NCBI GenBank assembly: GCA_937902925.1
Contig: CALFNN010000038.1
Span: 1 to 64,000, forward strand
Reading direction: 5' to 3'
Source: an uncultured Opitutaceae bacterium
GTDB taxonomy: Bacteria > Verrucomicrobiota > Verrucomicrobiia > Opitutales > Opitutaceae
DNA length: 64,000 nucleotides
Shown: piece after piece, positions 1 through 8,811 of the stretch
How the letters are laid out: each line of letters starts with the position of its first letter
How positions within the stretch are numbered: the stretch's first letter is position 1
Program-made: the position numbers and the translations under genes
The notes under the pieces: model-generated
Told to the model about the DNA's origin: nothing
Seen by the model: the letters and a program-made list of their open reading frames with translations, nothing else
Database searches by the model: none

Positions 1-1791
1 GTCGAGCAGGCCGGCGCTGATCAGGGCGTTGTCGAGGATCTGCTCGGCGACGAGCCTGGCCTTGTCGGGTGCCGTCGTGTGGGTTTCGAAGAGGCGTTTC
101 ATCACGACCGCGCGCGGGTTGATCTCGAGGTTCACGCGGAGCGGGGTGTCGGTGCCGTCCTTGTTCATGGCCTTCATCATGCGGCGCATGTGGGGTGACA
201 TGAATTTGTCGGCGTTAAGCGCGAGGGCGGGGGAGTCGACGAGACGGTCGCTGGCCTTCACTTCGGTGACGCGGTCGCCGAGGATGTCCTTGAGCCACTT
301 GGTCAGGGTCTTCGTGTCGTCCTCGCTGAGCGCACCCTCGGGCTTGGGGAGATCGGAGAGCTTCACGTCGGCATGGTCGGCGGCGGTGAGCTTCCGGCCA
401 TCGAACTCGCGGACGTTGTTCATCACGTATTCGTCGACGGCGTCGTAGCAGAAAAGCACCTCGAGCGTGCGGGCCTTGAAGCCCTCGAGATACGGGCCGC
501 TCTCGATGGCGGCGCGATTCGGGCCGACGAGATAATAAATCTCCTTCTGCTCGGAACCCATGCGCGTGACATAGTCGGCGAGCGAGGTGGTCTTGCCCTT
601 CTCGGTGAGCGACGACTCGAAGCGCAGCAGTTTCGTGATCTGGTCCTTGTGGGTGAAGTCCATCGCGGCGCCCTCCTTCAGGAAGAGGCCGAACTCCGCA
701 TAAAACTCGTTGTAGGCGTCGGTGCGGTTCTTCGCCTCCTCCTCGAGGAACTTGAGAAAGCGTTTCGTGATGACCTTGTTCAGTTTCTCGACGAGCGCCT
801 TGTCCTGCATCGTCTCGCGCGAGATGTTGAGCGGGAGGTCCTCGCTATCGACGACGCCCTTGAGGAACCGCAGCCACTCGGGAAGGAGGTTCTTCGGCTT
901 GGCGTCGATGAGCACCTTGCGGCAGTAGAGCGCGACGGACGCCTCGGTGCGCGCGAACCCGAGCTTCTCGGTATTTTCCTTCGGGACGAAGAGCAGCGCG
1001 TTGATCGCGAGCGGGGCGTCGGCGGAGAAGTGGAGGCGGAGGCGCGGCTCGTCGAAGGCGTGGGCCTGGAACTTGTAGAACTCCGTGTATTCCTCGTCCT
1101 TGATCTCGTTCTTCGAGCGGAGCCACAGCGCCTGGATGGTGTTGACGCGTTTGCCGTTGAGGTTGATCGGGAACGAGACGAACGCGCTGTAGCGCTCGAG
1201 GATCTCCTTCGCCTTCCAGTCCTGCGAAAACTCGGAGCATTCGTCCTTCAGCGTGATGACGATCTTGGAGCCGCGGCGCTCGCCGTCGCTTTCCTCGATC
1301 TCGTAGCTGCCGGCGCCCTCGCTCGTCCAGACGTGGCCGGGCTCGGAAGCGCGCCACGAGTGCGAATAAACCTTCACGGACTTCGCGACCATGAACGCGG
1401 AATAAAAACCGACGCCAAACTGTCCGATGAGGTTGGTGTTCTTCTGGTCGCCCTCGGTGAGGGATTTGAGAAACGCCTTCGAGCCGGAATGGGCGATGGT
1501 GCCGAGATTCTCGACGAGTTCCGCGCGGGTCATGCCGATGCCAAAGTCCTGGATCGTGATGGTCTTCGCCTTGTCGTCGGTGGTGACGTTGATCTCGAGG
1601 TCGAGCTTGTCGTCGAAGATTTCCTTCTCCGTGAGCTGCGTGTGACGGAGCTTCTCGAGGGCGTCGGACGCGTTCGAGACCAGCTCGCGCACGAAGATTT
1701 CCTTCTCGGTGTAGAGCGAGTGGGTGACGATATCGAGCAGCTGGGCGATCTCGGCCTGGAATTCGAATTTCTGCGGTGTGGCGGTGGACAT
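1..1791 (-). CDS. htpG: Molecular chaperone HtpG (Hsp90), 3' end cut by window edge
   Basis: ATP-dependent cytosolic Hsp90-family chaperone. The minus strand reads from ATG at 1791 through 597 codons with no stop, so the last few dozen residues lie left of the window. Seen in the translation are the N-terminal GHKL ATPase signatures: ELVSNASDALEKLR (nucleotide-binding helix), DFGIGMT (about residue 80) and GQFGVGFYSAFMV. The middle domain follows, with the conserved NISRETMQ stretch. The typical family length of about 600-630 residues fits. The start is well supported because MSTATPQKFEFQAE precedes the conserved core at the usual distance. It is transcribed away from the neighbouring exported-protein gene, with a perfect 8-bp palindrome in the 100-bp gap upstream. 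The identification is firm; only the C-terminal dimerisation end is unseen. Confidence 0.96.
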   Translation of the reverse strand, partial: MSTATPQKFEFQAEIAQLLDIVTHSLYTEKEIFVRELVSNASDALEKLRHTQLTEKEIFDDKLDLEINVTTDDKAKTITIQDFGIGMTRAELVENLGTIAHSGSKAFLKSLTEGDQKNTNLIGQFGVGFYSAFMVAKSVKVYSHSWRASEPGHVWTSEGAGSYEIEESDGERRGSKIVITLKDECSEFSQDWKAKEILERYSAFVSFPINLNGKRVNTIQALWLRSKNEIKDEEYTEFYKFQAHAFDEPRLRLHFSADAPLAINALLFVPKENTEKLGFARTEASVALYCRKVLIDAKPKNLLPEWLRFLKGVVDSEDLPLNISRETMQDKALVEKLNKVITKRFLKFLEEEAKNRTDAYNEFYAEFGLFLKEGAAMDFTHKDQITKLLRFESSLTEKGKTTSLADYVTRMGSEQKEIYYLVGPNRAAIESGPYLEGFKARTLEVLFCYDAVDEYVMNNVREFDGRKLTAADHADVKLSDLPKPEGALSEDDTKTLTKWLKDILGDRVTEVKASDRLVDSPALALNADKFMSPHMRRMMKAMNKDGTDTPLRVNLEINPRAVVMKRLFETHTTAPDKARLVAEQILDNALISAGLLD

Positions 1792-1848
1792 GGGAAGGGT
1801 TGAGAGATGAAAGTTGCGGATGGGTGGCGAGCGTAGAAACGAAACGAG

Positions 1849-1865
1849 CCCGCTAGTCTAGCGGG
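1849..1865. promoter_or_regulatory. Palindrome upstream of htpG
   Basis: A perfect inverted repeat, CCCGCTAG-T-CTAGCGGG, lies 58 bp upstream of the htpG start and 26 bp past the stop of the next gene. It is not a CIRCE element. It could be an operator for htpG or a weak terminator for the upstream gene, because on the minus strand it is followed by a moderately T-rich stretch. The choice is unresolved. Confidence 0.3.
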
Positions 1866-1891
1866 TCCCGGAAAAAATCAAGCGACAGAAT

Positions 1892-2560
1892 TCAGCCTTC
1901 GTCCACCGAGTGGGCGAAGCCGCCGAAGGCGACGGTGTCGACCCTGAGGCTGCCGCCGTCGACGATGTCGAATACGACCTCGAATTTCTCGCTGCGCCAG
2001 ACGTAGTCGCGCTGGGACGCATCCCACTGCGAAAACGACGCGCTGCCGCGGACGCGGATCTTCTGCCAGCCGGGAACCTGCGCCGCCTCGCGCACCTTGC
2101 AGGTGAGGCTCGAGACGCGGTCATAGGCCTTCTGGAGATAGAGCTTCAATTCGCCCGGCGCCTCGGTCGTCGCCTGGCGCGTCAGTTGGTCGACGGTGGT
2201 GGGCGGCGCACCGGTTGTCGGCGGTGCCGTCGGGAGGATAACCTTGTCGGGCGGCGGCGGAGCCGGTGGATAGCTGCGATCGCTGCGGCGGTGAGGTTCG
2301 TCCGGCTTCACCCCGGCCTCGGCGAGAAGCTGCTTTCGCAGCGGCTCCGGCAAACTTTTCAACGGGACCGTGCGGATGCGATTGGGATCGGCGATGGTGG
2401 CGGTGTCTTTCGCCAGCGAGTATTCGATGATCTTCGCCTTCGTGAAGACGGTGCCGTCGGTCAGCCGGATTTCCGGCTGGACCGTGCCCACGACCGGCTT
2501 GGTCTCCACCGCGAGCAGCGGACCGGCGAGCGCAAGGGCGAAGATGAGACGAAAACACAT
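1892..2560 (-). CDS. Exported hypothetical protein, proline-rich centre
   Basis: I do not recognise this family. The 222-residue product begins MCFRLIFALALAGPLLAVET, a short Sec signal peptide; this start is chosen over one 19 codons upstream because it places the hydrophobic core at the N-terminus. The mature N-terminal part (VQPEIRLTDGTVFTKAKIIE) resembles small beta-rich modules that describe substrate or surface contact, but no catalytic motif is visible. A proline-rich linker at about residues 95-125 (YPPAPPPPDK) separates it from a C-terminal region of amphipathic strands and helices (LKLYLQKAYDRVSSL). It probably acts in the periplasm. It lies just upstream of htpG on the same strand, about 100 bp away, and is probably a separate unit. 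Confidence 0.7.
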   Translation of the reverse strand: MCFRLIFALALAGPLLAVETKPVVGTVQPEIRLTDGTVFTKAKIIEYSLAKDTATIADPNRIRTVPLKSLPEPLRKQLLAEAGVKPDEPHRRSDRSYPPAPPPPDKVILPTAPPTTGAPPTTVDQLTRQATTEAPGELKLYLQKAYDRVSSLTCKVREAAQVPGWQKIRVRGSASFSQWDASQRDYVWRSEKFEVVFDIVDGGSLRVDTVAFGGFAHSVDEG

Positions 2561-2662
2561 GCCCGAATCGTAGGCTAAGTCGTCCTGTCCGCAACCCGCC
2601 GGACGGAAACGCGCCAACGCCGGCAGGCCGCGGCGTCAGGCCGGACGACGACGGAAGCCGGG

Positions 2663-5245
2663 CTAGAGCTTCAGCGCCCGCAAGGGAATCAGCCGCACCG
2701 GGCCGAGGAGCCCCGAGGGCTTGAGGTCCCACTTCGAGGCGTCGAACGGCTGGTAATTGATGTTCACGAAATTGATTTCGCGCATGATCTTCCAGTCGAC
2801 CTTGCGCTGGTCCATATCGCGGATGCGGTTCGCGGCGAGGTTCGTGACCTCGAGCTCGAGGACGTTGCGGCCGGGACGGAGGGCGGAGCCGACGCGCAGG
2901 GCAAAAGGCACGCTCCACGCCGTGGCGATCTCGCGGTCGTTGAGCCGGACGCGGGCGCTCTCGCGGACGTCGCCGAGGTCGAGCAGCCAGTCGTCGGCCT
3001 TTTCCGCCGGCGCCTGAAACTCGACGCGATAACGCGCCGTGCCGCCGAAGCGCTTCGCCTCGCTTCCGCCGAGATCGGTCCACGATTTCAGCTCGGTCGT
3101 GCTGAGCGCCGGCGGCAGCTCGGGTCCGCCCTTGACGAATTCGATCTGCCAGTCGCCGGCGAGTGCGGCGGGCTCTCCGGACGGGGCGACGTAAGTCCAG
3201 GCGCGGCCGGTGGCGGCATGATCCGCGAGCGTGCGCACGATCATCGACTCGCCGGGCGCGAGCTGCAGGTAGACCTGGGTGTGGCCCGCCTCGCCGGCAT
3301 GCAGCGCGGCAAGGCCGGTGTTGCCGGAGAGCGGGTCGAGGATCACGGCGGAACGCGCCGCGGCGCCGAGGGTGACCCAGCCGTCGAACTTGTTCGCGGT
3401 GAGATTGGCGAAGAAATAATCGTGACCCGAGGTCGTGGCGCGGCGGACGAAACCGATGCCGCTCTCGGCGATCGCTTCGCGCGGCACGTGGTGCGTCGCG
3501 AGAGCGGCGAGCACGTCGGCCTGCACCGTGGCATGGTTGCCAAGGCGGCCGAGGGCCTGCTTGAACTCGGCGCGGCGCGCCTCGAGTTTGCCGTAGCCCG
3601 GGACATCCTGCGGCAGCGATTCGAAGATGACCGTGGCACCGTCGGCCGCGAGTTGCGCGAGCCGTTGCATGGTCGCGACGGGCATGCGGCGCGTGGTCGG
3701 GACGACGAGGACCTTGTAGCGGGCGCCGGGCGTGGCGAGTTCACCGGCGTCGGCGCGGGTTTCCTGAAGCTGCGTGTCCGAGACATAGTCGAAGGTGTAG
3801 CCGTGGCTCATCAGGTTGCGGGCGAGCGCGCCGACGGGCTGGCCGGTGAGCCATTTCACGTTGTGGACGGCGAGCTGGATCATGAGGCCGTTAGGATCGT
3901 CCCAGACGTCCTCAACGGGCCAGTAGAGCAGCACGTCGTTGTCCGGCTTGCCGCCCTGCACGATCGACTGGACGCGGGTGACGTAACGGTTCAGCGCGCC
4001 AAAATCGTCCCACCACGTGTTGTTCGGGTTGAACTGGGTCGCCGCGTAAAACAGCCAGCCGGGCCAGGGCGCGTCCTGCGGCGAGAACACCATGCCGTGG
4101 TAGAAAATATGGTTGATGCCGTCGGTGAACAGACGGTCGAGCTCGGGCTTCGCGTAGGACAGCGCGACCTTCCAGTGATCGCGCAGCCACGTGCAGCTTT
4201 CGCTCGAGGCATACGGGTGGCCCATCACGTGCGAGGCGGATGACGCCATGCGGATGACGAGGGACTCGGGCAGGTCCTGATCGTGGCGCACCTCGTCGTC
4301 GAGACGGTGCAGGCCGGGAATGGGAAAGGGCGTCGAGCCGAAGATTTCCGTCTCGGCGATGTCCGCGTTGGCGTAGAGATCGAGAAGATTGCCCGGGGCG
4401 CCGTGCGATTGATTGCGCACGAGCCAGCCGCGGTCGTGCGACCACTTGACCCACGTGTGCAGGTAGTCGAGGTGGAGAACCGCGAGAGTGTCACGATAAT
4501 CGCACTTGATGCGGGCGAGGGTGTCCGGATCGGTGGGCTTCGCCCCCATCAGCTCGCCCGCCACATCTTGGATGTCGTAACCGTGCATCTGGCGAAAGAC
4601 GTCGGGCAGGCGGGTCGTCCAGCTCGCGTCGTAATACTCGAACGAGTCGTGAAACTGGCTGCGGATGAGCCCACGCGGGAATGGCCCGAAGGCCTTGTCG
4701 AAGGGCGCGAGGTAGTGCTGCAGGGCGTCGCGCGAATAGGGATCGAGCACGAGGCCCTCGTCGCCGGGGGCGGCGCGCTTGACCATCATCTTGGTCGGCT
4801 CGCCGGCGAGCTTGCCGTCTTTCAGGACGAGCTTGGTGTTCGCAAACTCGGGCGTGATCCACGGCCCGCCAAACGGCCAGCCGGTGCCGGTGGCCATGTC
4901 GACGCCGAGGCCGAGGCGCTGGGCCTCGCGCCCGGTGTGCTCGAGCATCTCCATCCATTTCGGCGAGAGAAAATCGAGGTAGCGGCTCTCGTAGCCCTTC
5001 GCGCCGTAGATGGGCGTGACCTCGACGCCGCCGAGGCCCGCGGCGGCGATTTTTTCGAGTTGCCCGGTCAGGCTGGCCTTGTCGACCGCGCTGCCGGGCC
5101 ACCACCACCGCGTCCACGGCTTGTTCTCGCGCGCGACGTCGGGCCACGCAAGGTCGGCGGATTCGGCCGCCGGCACGACGGTTGCGCCGGCGAGCGCCGC
5201 GAGGACGAGGATCGGCAGGGCGGGGAAGGTGCGGGGGGTGCGCAT
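2663..5245 (-). CDS. Exported GH106 alpha-L-rhamnosidase-like glycoside hydrolase
   Basis: Predicted to release alpha-L-rhamnose from pectic rhamnogalacturonan or rhamnosylated glycosides outside the cytoplasm. The 860-residue protein starts with a Sec signal peptide (about residues 1-27, MRTPRTFPALPILVLAALAG). It then carries the hallmark N-terminal block of family GH106, KPWTRWWWPGSAVD, followed by GGVEVTPIYGAKG and the GTGWPFGGPW motif near residue 125. A beta-sandwich-like C-terminus (VRLNDREIATAW, VTNLAANRIRDMD) matches the sugar-binding domain usual in this family. The length is typical though on the short side. The pectate lyases and SASA esterase further right fit a shared pectin-degrading lifestyle, although they are not in the same operon. 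The family assignment rests on these motifs; the exact substrate is inferred. Confidence 0.85.
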   Translation of the reverse strand: MRTPRTFPALPILVLAALAGATVVPAAESADLAWPDVARENKPWTRWWWPGSAVDKASLTGQLEKIAAAGLGGVEVTPIYGAKGYESRYLDFLSPKWMEMLEHTGREAQRLGLGVDMATGTGWPFGGPWITPEFANTKLVLKDGKLAGEPTKMMVKRAAPGDEGLVLDPYSRDALQHYLAPFDKAFGPFPRGLIRSQFHDSFEYYDASWTTRLPDVFRQMHGYDIQDVAGELMGAKPTDPDTLARIKCDYRDTLAVLHLDYLHTWVKWSHDRGWLVRNQSHGAPGNLLDLYANADIAETEIFGSTPFPIPGLHRLDDEVRHDQDLPESLVIRMASSASHVMGHPYASSESCTWLRDHWKVALSYAKPELDRLFTDGINHIFYHGMVFSPQDAPWPGWLFYAATQFNPNNTWWDDFGALNRYVTRVQSIVQGGKPDNDVLLYWPVEDVWDDPNGLMIQLAVHNVKWLTGQPVGALARNLMSHGYTFDYVSDTQLQETRADAGELATPGARYKVLVVPTTRRMPVATMQRLAQLAADGATVIFESLPQDVPGYGKLEARRAEFKQALGRLGNHATVQADVLAALATHHVPREAIAESGIGFVRRATTSGHDYFFANLTANKFDGWVTLGAAARSAVILDPLSGNTGLAALHAGEAGHTQVYLQLAPGESMIVRTLADHAATGRAWTYVAPSGEPAALAGDWQIEFVKGGPELPPALSTTELKSWTDLGGSEAKRFGGTARYRVEFQAPAEKADDWLLDLGDVRESARVRLNDREIATAWSVPFALRVGSALRPGRNVLELEVTNLAANRIRDMDQRKVDWKIMREINFVNINYQPFDASKWDLKPSGLLGPVRLIPLRALKL

Positions 5246-5329
5246 GAGGTGGGAGGATCGCCGGCGGGAACGTTACTGCAACGACATCGCGCAACGGACA
5301 GTCCAGACGCGGCGCCGCATGGCAGCGAG

Positions 5330-6037
5330 TCAACCGCCGAGATAGGTCGCCTTGAGCTGGGGATCGTGACGGAGTTTTTTGCTCTCGCCCTCCATCGCGA
5401 TGCGGCCGGTCTCGAGGCAGTAGGCGTGGCGCGAGATCTCGAGGGCGAGGTTGGCGTTCTGCTCGACGAGGAGGATCGTGATGCCGTGGACGCGGTTGAT
5501 CTCCACGATCTTTTCAAAAATCGTGCTGATGAGCCGCGGGGCGATGCCGAGGGAGGGCTCGTCGAGCATGAGGAACTTCGGGTTGCCCATGAGCGCGCGG
5601 CCGATCGCGAGCATCTGCTGCTCGCCGCCGGACAGCGTGCCCGCGGTCTGCTTGAGCCGTTCGCGCAGCCGCGGGAAAATACTGAACACGTAGTCGCGGT
5701 TGGCGGCAATCCGGACGGGGTCGTGCTGGAGGTAGGCGCCCATCGCGAGATTTTCGTCGACGGTCAGATTGGAGAAAATCATCCGGCCCTCGGGCACGTG
5801 GCAGAGGCCGCGGGCGACGATCTGGTGCGCGGGCAGGGTGGTGATGTCCTCGCCGAGAAACGAAATCGCCCCGGACTTCGGGCGGAGGAGGCCGGAGACG
5901 GTGCGGAGCGTCGTGGTCTTGCCGGCGCCGTTGCCGCCGATGAGCGTGACGATGGAACCCTGTTCGACCTGGAACGAGATGCCGCTGAGCGCCGCGATGG
6001 CACCGTAGGAAACGTGGAGATCGGTGACGGCGAGCAT
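5330..6037 (-). CDS. livF: Branched-chain amino-acid ABC transporter ATPase LivF
   Basis: Second cytoplasmic ATPase of a Liv/HAAT importer for leucine, isoleucine and valine or related amino acids. The 235-residue product begins MLAVTDLHVSYGAIAALSGI. It shows the Walker A GGNGAGKTTTLR (about residue 36), the Q-loop, the signature LSGGEQQMLAIGRALM, Walker B FLMLDEPSLGIAP and the LivF-typical LLVEQNANLAL. The length equals that of E. coli LivF. It is the last gene of the livJ-(4HB)-H-M-G-F unit, starting 17 bp after livG. The ATG at 6037 is chosen because the conserved N-terminus begins there; codons further upstream in this frame overlap livG. Confidence 0.95.
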   Translation of the reverse strand: MLAVTDLHVSYGAIAALSGISFQVEQGSIVTLIGGNGAGKTTTLRTVSGLLRPKSGAISFLGEDITTLPAHQIVARGLCHVPEGRMIFSNLTVDENLAMGAYLQHDPVRIAANRDYVFSIFPRLRERLKQTAGTLSGGEQQMLAIGRALMGNPKFLMLDEPSLGIAPRLISTIFEKIVEINRVHGITILLVEQNANLALEISRHAYCLETGRIAMEGESKKLRHDPQLKATYLGG

Positions 6038-6054
6038 GGTTCGATCGCGATCGC

Positions 6055-6843
6055 TCAGTGGCCGGCGACGGATTGATGGTCTTCGCCGAGGTAGGCCTCG
6101 ATCACTTTGGGATCGGCCTGAATCCGGGCGGGATCGCCCTCGGCGATCTTGATGCCGTAGTCGAGCACGGCGATCCGCTGGCAGCAGCTCATCACGACCT
6201 TCATCGAATGTTCGACGAGGAGGATCGAAAGGGAGAACTGCCGTTGGATTTGCTGGATGAGCCGGACGAGCTCGACCTTCTCGGTGGGATTCATGCCGGC
6301 GGCGGGCTCGTCGAGGAGGAGGAGCCTTGGCTTCGTGGCGAGGCAGCGGACGATCTCGAGGCGGCGCTGTTCGCCGTAGGGCAGGCTGTCCGCCGGGGCA
6401 TCGCGAAAGCGGCGGAGGTTGAAGAGGTCGAGCAGTTCCTCGGCGCGTCGGGCGATGGCCGCCTCGTCCGCGCGGAAGGCTTCGAGCCGGAGCAGCGAAT
6501 GCACGGGGCTGGTGGCGCGGTGGAGATTGCAGGCGACGCGGACGTTGTCGAAGACCGAGAGCGAGCCGAAGAGGCGGATGTTTTGAAACGTGCGCGCGAT
6601 GCCGAGCGCGACGATCTCGTCGACCCGCAGTCCGGCGAGGGGCCGGCCGCAAAACGACACCGTGCCGCCGGTGGGCTGGTAGACGCCGGTGATGAGATTG
6701 AAGACCGTGGTCTTGCCGGCGCCGTTCGGCCCGATGAGCCCGCAGAGTTCGCCCTCGCCGACCGTGAAATCGACGGCGCTCACGGCAGTGAGTCCACCGA
6801 AGCGGATGGTGGCTTGCTCGAGCTGGAGGAGCGGCGCGGGCAT
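6055..6843 (-). CDS. livG: Branched-chain amino-acid ABC transporter ATPase LivG
   Basis: First ATPase of the Liv importer. The 262 residues start MPAPLLQLEQATIRFGGLTA, with Walker A GPNGAGKTTVFN, the LivG-specific RTFQNIRLFGSLSVFDNVRVA block, the signature LPYGEQRRLEIVRCLA, Walker B LLLLDEPAAGMNP and the switch histidine in ILLVEHSMKVVM. The signature is LPYGEQ rather than LSGGQ, which is normal for LivG. Its start codon shares one base with the stop of livM (TGATG), indicating translational coupling, and livF follows 17 bp later. Confidence 0.95.
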   Translation of the reverse strand: MPAPLLQLEQATIRFGGLTAVSAVDFTVGEGELCGLIGPNGAGKTTVFNLITGVYQPTGGTVSFCGRPLAGLRVDEIVALGIARTFQNIRLFGSLSVFDNVRVACNLHRATSPVHSLLRLEAFRADEAAIARRAEELLDLFNLRRFRDAPADSLPYGEQRRLEIVRCLATKPRLLLLDEPAAGMNPTEKVELVRLIQQIQRQFSLSILLVEHSMKVVMSCCQRIAVLDYGIKIAEGDPARIQADPKVIEAYLGEDHQSVAGH

Positions 6844-7784
6844 CAGGGCTTCGCTTTCCGCCGCTTGAAATTGAAGAGCCCCTGCGGCCGCGCGAGCATC
6901 AGGACGATCAGCAGGAACGAGTAGAGGATCATCCGGTATTCGGCGACCGACCGGAGCACCTCCGGCAGCAGCGTCAGCAAAATCGCGGCGAGGATGACGC
7001 CGAGGGTATTGCCCATGCCGCCGAGGATCACCATGACGACGATCTCGATGCTCTTGGTGAAGTCGAACCCGCTCGGCGTGATCGTCATCTTGAAATGGCC
7101 ATAGAGCCCGCCGGCGATGCCGGCGAAAAACGCGCCGATGACGAAGGCGACAATCTTGTAGCGCGTCGTGTTGAGGCCGACGGCCTCCGCGGCGATCTCG
7201 TCGTCATGGGTCGCCAGAAAACCGCGGCCGTAGGTCGAGTGGACGAGACAGGTGACGACGAAGACGGACAGGGCGACGAAGACGAGGACCCAGAAGATGG
7301 AGGTATAGGCGGGGATGCCGTTGAGCCCGAGGGCGCCGCCGAGTTTTTCCACGTTCTGGAAAATAACGCGGATGATCTCGCCGAAGCCGAGCGTGACGAG
7401 CGCGAGGTAGTCGCCCTTGAGTCGCAGCGACGGCACGCCGACGAGGAGGCCCGCGACCGCGGCGCTCAGGCCGCCGGTGAGGAGCGCGCCGAGAAACAGC
7501 GCGTTCTGCTGGAACGCCGTGCCGCCACCGGGGCCGAGCAGCGTCGGGCCGAGGAAGACCGAGACCGCCGCGGCGAGATAGGCGCCGACGGACATGAAGC
7601 CCGCGTGGCCGAGCGAGAACTGGCCGGTATAGCCGTTGACGAGGTTGAGCGAGACGGCGAGAATGACGTTGATGCCGATGCCCGTCAGGACGTCGAGGTA
7701 GTAGGGGTCGATCAGCCCGGAGAAATGCGAGATGCCAAACGCGAGCAGCAGCGCGGCGAGGAGGGCGAGGTGCGGCTTCGGCAT
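6843..7784 (-). CDS. livM: Branched-chain amino-acid ABC transporter permease LivM
   Basis: Inner-membrane permease of the Liv importer. About 313 residues from ATG 7784 (MPKPHLALLAALLLAFGISH). A longer reading from 7865 adds 27 arginine- and proline-rich residues with no family resemblance, so it was rejected. Multiple hydrophobic helices are visible together with the LivM fingerprint GYTGQFSLGHAGFMSVGAY and the cytoplasmic EAA-like loop (GDYLALVTLGFGEIIRVI). GGMGNTLG, near the C-terminus, is typical of the paired LivH/LivM permeases. It overlaps the start of livG by one base, and livH lies 112 bp upstream. Confidence 0.94.
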   Translation of the reverse strand: MPKPHLALLAALLLAFGISHFSGLIDPYYLDVLTGIGINVILAVSLNLVNGYTGQFSLGHAGFMSVGAYLAAAVSVFLGPTLLGPGGGTAFQQNALFLGALLTGGLSAAVAGLLVGVPSLRLKGDYLALVTLGFGEIIRVIFQNVEKLGGALGLNGIPAYTSIFWVLVFVALSVFVVTCLVHSTYGRGFLATHDDEIAAEAVGLNTTRYKIVAFVIGAFFAGIAGGLYGHFKMTITPSGFDFTKSIEIVVMVILGGMGNTLGVILAAILLTLLPEVLRSVAEYRMILYSFLLIVLMLARPQGLFNFKRRKAKP

Positions 7785-7896
7785 GGGCGGGCGACCTAGC
7801 GGAGAGCGGAGAGTCGGGAGCAGAGTGAACCCGACGGGGCATCGCCGGCGCGGGTCGGGACGCACGGCCCGGGGAGTGGCGTTCGCCGCGGCGTCT

Positions 7897-8793
7897 TCAT
7901 ACCTTTTCCACCGTAAATTTCCCGAGAATGCCGGCGGGACGGAACAGGAGGATGACGATGAGAATCGCGAACGCGATGGCGTCCTTGTAGGTCGACCACT
8001 GGCTGCCGCTCACGAAGGTTTCGACCGTGCCGAGGATGAGGCCGCCGAGGGCGGCGCCGGGGATGTTGCCGATGCCGCCGAGGATCGCAGCGATGAAGGC
8101 CTTGAGCCCGGGAACCACGCCCATCAGCGGCTCGACCGAGGGATAGTTGAGCGCGTAGAGAATCCCGCCGGCGCCGGCGAGCGCGGAGCCGAGGCCGAAG
8201 GTGAACGAGATGACGACGTCGATGTTGACGCCGACGAGTTGGGCGGCCTTCGGGTTGAGCGAGACGGCGCGCATCGCGGTGCCGATCTTCGTGCGGTGCA
8301 CGATGAACTCGAGCGCGACCATCAGCAGGGCGGCGACGCCGATGACGATGAGCTGGTTGCTCGAGATCGAAAGGCCGCCGAGCTGAAAGTTCTTCACCGG
8401 GAAAACCGGCGGAAAAAGCTGCGGCGCGGCGCCGAAGACATGCTGGTTTTGGAAGGTATATTCAAGCAACAGGGAGACGCCGATGGCGGTAATGAGGACG
8501 TTGAGCGTCGGCGCGTTGCGCAGGGGCCGGTAGGCGAAGCGCTCGATCACGATCCCGAGCAGCGCGCAACCGGCCATGGCCGCGGCCAGGACCACGAGCC
8601 CGCTTCCGACGGTGCCCGGCGGCAGGTGATGGCCGGTGTAGTAGCCGATGATCGCGCCGACCATGAACACGTCGGAGTGCGCGAAATTGATGAACCGCAG
8701 CACCCCGTAGACCATCGTGTAACCGAGCGCGATCAGCGCATAGATCGCACCGAGGGAGAGACCGTTGAGGAGCTGCTGCAGGAATTCGGACAC
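7897..8793 (-). CDS. livH: Branched-chain amino-acid ABC transporter permease LivH
   Basis: The second membrane permease of the importer, 298 residues with about eight hydrophobic segments. The N-terminus MSEFLQQLLNGLSLGAIYAL and the motif LRFINFAHSDVFMVGA are diagnostic of LivH (the family usually has NFAHGE). GGIGNIPGAALGGLILG near the C-terminus forms the ATPase-contact region. Its start is separated from the substrate-binding-protein gene by a 0.45-kb inverted-repeat cassette carrying a four-helix-bundle gene, which breaks the usual livJ-livH junction. Confidence 0.94.
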   Translation of the reverse strand: MSEFLQQLLNGLSLGAIYALIALGYTMVYGVLRFINFAHSDVFMVGAIIGYYTGHHLPPGTVGSGLVVLAAAMAGCALLGIVIERFAYRPLRNAPTLNVLITAIGVSLLLEYTFQNQHVFGAAPQLFPPVFPVKNFQLGGLSISSNQLIVIGVAALLMVALEFIVHRTKIGTAMRAVSLNPKAAQLVGVNIDVVISFTFGLGSALAGAGGILYALNYPSVEPLMGVVPGLKAFIAAILGGIGNIPGAALGGLILGTVETFVSGSQWSTYKDAIAFAILIVILLFRPAGILGKFTVEKV

Positions 8794-8811
8794 TGATCGA
8801 AGTTGAAAGGT

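Noticed and set aside
373-1803. Long plus-strand open frame opposite htpG
   Set aside because: It is antisense to clearly conserved HtpG motifs; its composition (Leu/Glu/Val/Arg-rich) is typical of shadow frames in GC-rich DNA.
4283-6076. 597-codon plus-strand frame across the GH106 and livF genes
   Set aside because: It runs antisense through two well-supported genes and shows no domain; the product is arginine-, glycine- and aspartate-rich shadow sequence.
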